Below, piece after piece: positions 13,714 through 15,128 of a DNA stretch of 15,128 nt. This stretch comes from Lachnoclostridium sp. UBA739 (GTDB lineage: Bacteria > Bacillota_A > Clostridia > Lachnospirales > Lachnospiraceae). The translations under genes were made by a program, and so were the position numbers. The DNA is taken from NCBI GenBank assembly GCA_002297865.1, contig DBKX01000163.1, positions 3,742 to 18,869 on the forward strand, read 5' to 3'. Below the pieces are notes generated by a model, which saw only the letters and a list, made by a program, of their open reading frames with translations, did no database searches and was not told the DNA's origin. Each line of letters begins with the position of its first letter. Position 1 is the stretch's first letter.

Positions 13714-14298
13714 TTAAAATTCCTTGTTTATTGTTGGAACACCTAATCCATCTACAGGCACTAAATCCAAATAATCTCCAGATATATCAATGTTATCTGG
13801 TGAAAAAATGAAAATATATCTTGAGATCTGATGCAGCTTTCCTCCAATTGCGTACACAGCACCGGATATAAAGTCCATGATTCTCTGTGCAACATCTGGA
13901 TCAAATCCCTCGAGATTGACAACAACTGCTCTTCCAGTTAATAACATATCACAAATATCTTGTGAATCCTCAAATGTGGAAGGTTTCATAATACATACTT
14001 CCAACCCTTTTGTAGTCGTTCTGATAGGCACTATTTTACTGCTAGAAGTTTTATCTGCTCTTAATGATTTATCACGGCGGCTTTCCGTGAAATCAGGTAC
14101 ATCAACTTCTTTTGTTCTTCTGTTTAATTTACGCTCTACAGAAGCTTCCGTCTTCTGTGCTCGTTCCATCTCGCGGATACGCTCACGCTCCATTCGATTA
14201 CGTTCTTTATCATCCATTTCATCCATATAATCTTCGTAATCATCATCTTCTTCTCCTAGCCTAAAATAGCCAAGAAAATTCTTAATCATATTAGCCAT
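13714..14298 (-). CDS. sepF: Cell division protein SepF
   Basis: SepF forms polymers that bind FtsZ and tether it to the membrane during septum formation. The 194-residue product has a short amphipathic N-terminal membrane-binding segment (MANMIKNFLGYFRLG). An acidic and then basic low-complexity linker (about 15-95) contains DDDYEDYMDEMDD and a run of RMERERIREMERAQ. The globular SepF core (about 98-172) has VCIMKPSTFEDSQDICDMLLTGRAVVVNLEGFDPDVAQRIMDF and SGAVYAIGGKLHQIS, which are diagnostic. AGGAG lies 12 nt before the chosen ATG; the in-frame ATG three codons later is also possible. It follows yggS by 15 bp. Confidence 0.93.
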   Translation of the reverse strand: MANMIKNFLGYFRLGEEDDDYEDYMDEMDDKERNRMERERIREMERAQKTEASVERKLNRRTKEVDVPDFTESRRDKSLRADKTSSSKIVPIRTTTKGLEVCIMKPSTFEDSQDICDMLLTGRAVVVNLEGFDPDVAQRIMDFISGAVYAIGGKLHQISRYIFIFSPDNIDISGDYLDLVPVDGLGVPTINKEF

Positions 14299-14313
14299 AT
14301 TTTTATCAAACTC

Positions 14314-15006
14314 CTATATATTATAATTTCTCTTTCCAAATATGCCTGTTCCAACACGAACCATTGTAGCGCCTTCTTCTATTGCAACCTCATAATCACC
14401 TGTCATTCCCATAGAAAGAATACTCATATCTATATTATCAATGTTTTTCCTTTTAATGTCAACTGATAAATTCTTAAGTGTTTTAAAATGCACTCGATTG
14501 TCTTCTGGATTGTCGACAAACGGCGCAATGGTCATAAGACCTCTTACCTGTACATTCGATAATTTTGCTATCTCACGAATTAAATCTTCTGTCTCTTCTA
14601 CGGATACACCAAATTTTGTATCTTCTCCAGCAACATTTACTTCAACCAATATTGGACAAACCAGGTTTTTCTTCTTTGCTTCCTCATCAATCTGCTTTGC
14701 CAGACGGAGAGAATCAACAGAATGAATCAAACATACTTTATCCACAATATATTTTACTTTATTCCTCTGCAGATGACCAATCATGTGCCAATTCAGTTTT
14801 TCTGGTATTGCTTCATACTTGTCCATAATTTCCTGCACTTTGTTCTCACCAAAATCAATGATTCCATCAGCCATTGCCTCCCTGACATCTTCCACTGGCT
14901 TTGTTTTACTTACAGCAATTAAAGTTACTTCTTCTCTATTACGCCCTGCACGTTTACATGCCTTTGCTACTCGTTCTTCCACCTCTGCTAAGTTTTCATG
15001 GATCAT
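14314..15006 (-). CDS. yggS: YggS/PLPBP-type pyridoxal phosphate homeostasis protein
   Basis: Members of this family bind pyridoxal 5'-phosphate and help maintain B6 vitamer balance without known catalytic activity. The 230-residue product is of normal length and has the PLP lysine K34 in AVSKTKP, FGENKVQE (52-59), WHMIGHLQRNK (73-83), VEVNVAGEDTKFG, and a C-terminal SMGMTGDYEVAIEEGATMVRVGTGIFG that binds the phosphate. The start ATG follows AAAGGAG at good spacing. The open frame continues upstream to the window edge without another ATG, but the ribosome site and family N-terminus support this start. It opens the visible part of the division operon. Confidence 0.94.
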   Translation of the reverse strand: MIHENLAEVEERVAKACKRAGRNREEVTLIAVSKTKPVEDVREAMADGIIDFGENKVQEIMDKYEAIPEKLNWHMIGHLQRNKVKYIVDKVCLIHSVDSLRLAKQIDEEAKKKNLVCPILVEVNVAGEDTKFGVSVEETEDLIREIAKLSNVQVRGLMTIAPFVDNPEDNRVHFKTLKNLSVDIKRKNIDNIDMSILSMGMTGDYEVAIEEGATMVRVGTGIFGKRNYNI

Positions 15007-15074
15007 ACTATCAGCTCCTTTGTTTTCTGTCCATAATAAACACCTAGAATCATAAATGGCATCTATTTCTTGGT

Positions 15075-15128
15075 TTACTTTATAATCTGATTTTCTGAAG
15101 CAGTCGTAGAATTCAATAAAATATGATC
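15075..15128 (-). CDS. 3' end of an unidentified gene upstream of yggS
   Basis: An open minus-strand frame enters from the right edge and reads DHILLNSTTASENQIIK before TAA at 15075-15077, 68 bp before the yggS start. Seventeen residues are too few to identify it. In related Clostridia a HlyD-like membrane adaptor protein often precedes yggS, and this tail would fit such a C-terminus; that is inference only. The other two frames are closed nearer the edge or merge with yggS. Confidence 0.4.
   Translation of the reverse strand, partial: DHILLNSTTASENQIIK

Noticed and set aside
15007..15128. N-terminal extension of yggS through the open frame to the window edge
   Set aside because: There is no ATG upstream in this frame. 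The ATG at 15006 has AAAGGAG at good spacing and the family N-terminus fits. The upstream gene ends in another frame at 15075.
1..15128. Prophage, insertion sequence, defence system or CRISPR array
   Set aside because: No transposase, integrase, nuclease or helicase genes and no regularly spaced direct repeats were seen. Gene content is ordinary core and surface functions.

Overview
The window reads as chromosomal DNA from a low-GC Clostridia-type Firmicute, most likely a Lachnospiraceae-like anaerobe. The clues are AT-rich intergenic DNA, strong AGGAGG-type ribosome binding sites, the Firmicute genes mecA, sepF, ylmH and divIVA, a flagellin lysine N-methylase, and an MltG with a non-standard N-terminal domain. 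The family placement is inference. Every supported protein gene is on the minus strand, so the biological order runs from right to left.

Right part (about 9325-15128): a tightly packed cell-division and housekeeping operon. In transcription order it holds the 3' end of an unidentified gene, yggS (PLP homeostasis), sepF (FtsZ anchoring), ylmH (S4 RNA-binding), divIVA (polar/septal scaffold), aroB (dehydroquinate synthase), lspA (signal peptidase II) and rluD (23S rRNA pseudouridine synthase). Gaps are mostly 11-81 bp and lspA/rluD overlap. A hairpin at 9281-9319 ends the unit.

Middle (about 5944-9204): two single-gene units, each with its own terminator. One is an mltG-type endolytic transglycosylase with an extra 'stalk' domain. 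The other is a Na+/phosphate cotransporter with a PhoU-like tail. The transporter's upstream region carries phased TTTACA/TTAACA hexamers resembling PHO boxes. It also has an unusual perfect hairpin lying exactly between the Shine-Dalgarno sequence and the start codon.

Left-middle (3466-5936): two tandem paralogous membrane-anchored alpha/beta hydrolases from one promoter with an extended -10. They are followed by a terminator and then a gene-free stretch (3495-3830) containing a GC-richer, strongly structured block that I cannot identify. It could be a structured RNA or a dispersed repeat.

Left (1-3494): mecA (ClpC adaptor) with a clear promoter and a terminator overlapping its 3' end, then a 240-residue protein with a possible remote resemblance to ferredoxin-dependent bilin reductases, then a fliB-type flagellin lysine methylase, then the N-terminal third of a BcsA/cellulose-synthase-like GT2 glycosyltransferase with its own promoter, which contains an inverted repeat. 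I saw no CRISPR array, tRNA, rRNA, insertion sequence or prophage gene. The most interesting points are the bilin-reductase-like protein, the looped-out SD hairpin, and the unexplained structured block.
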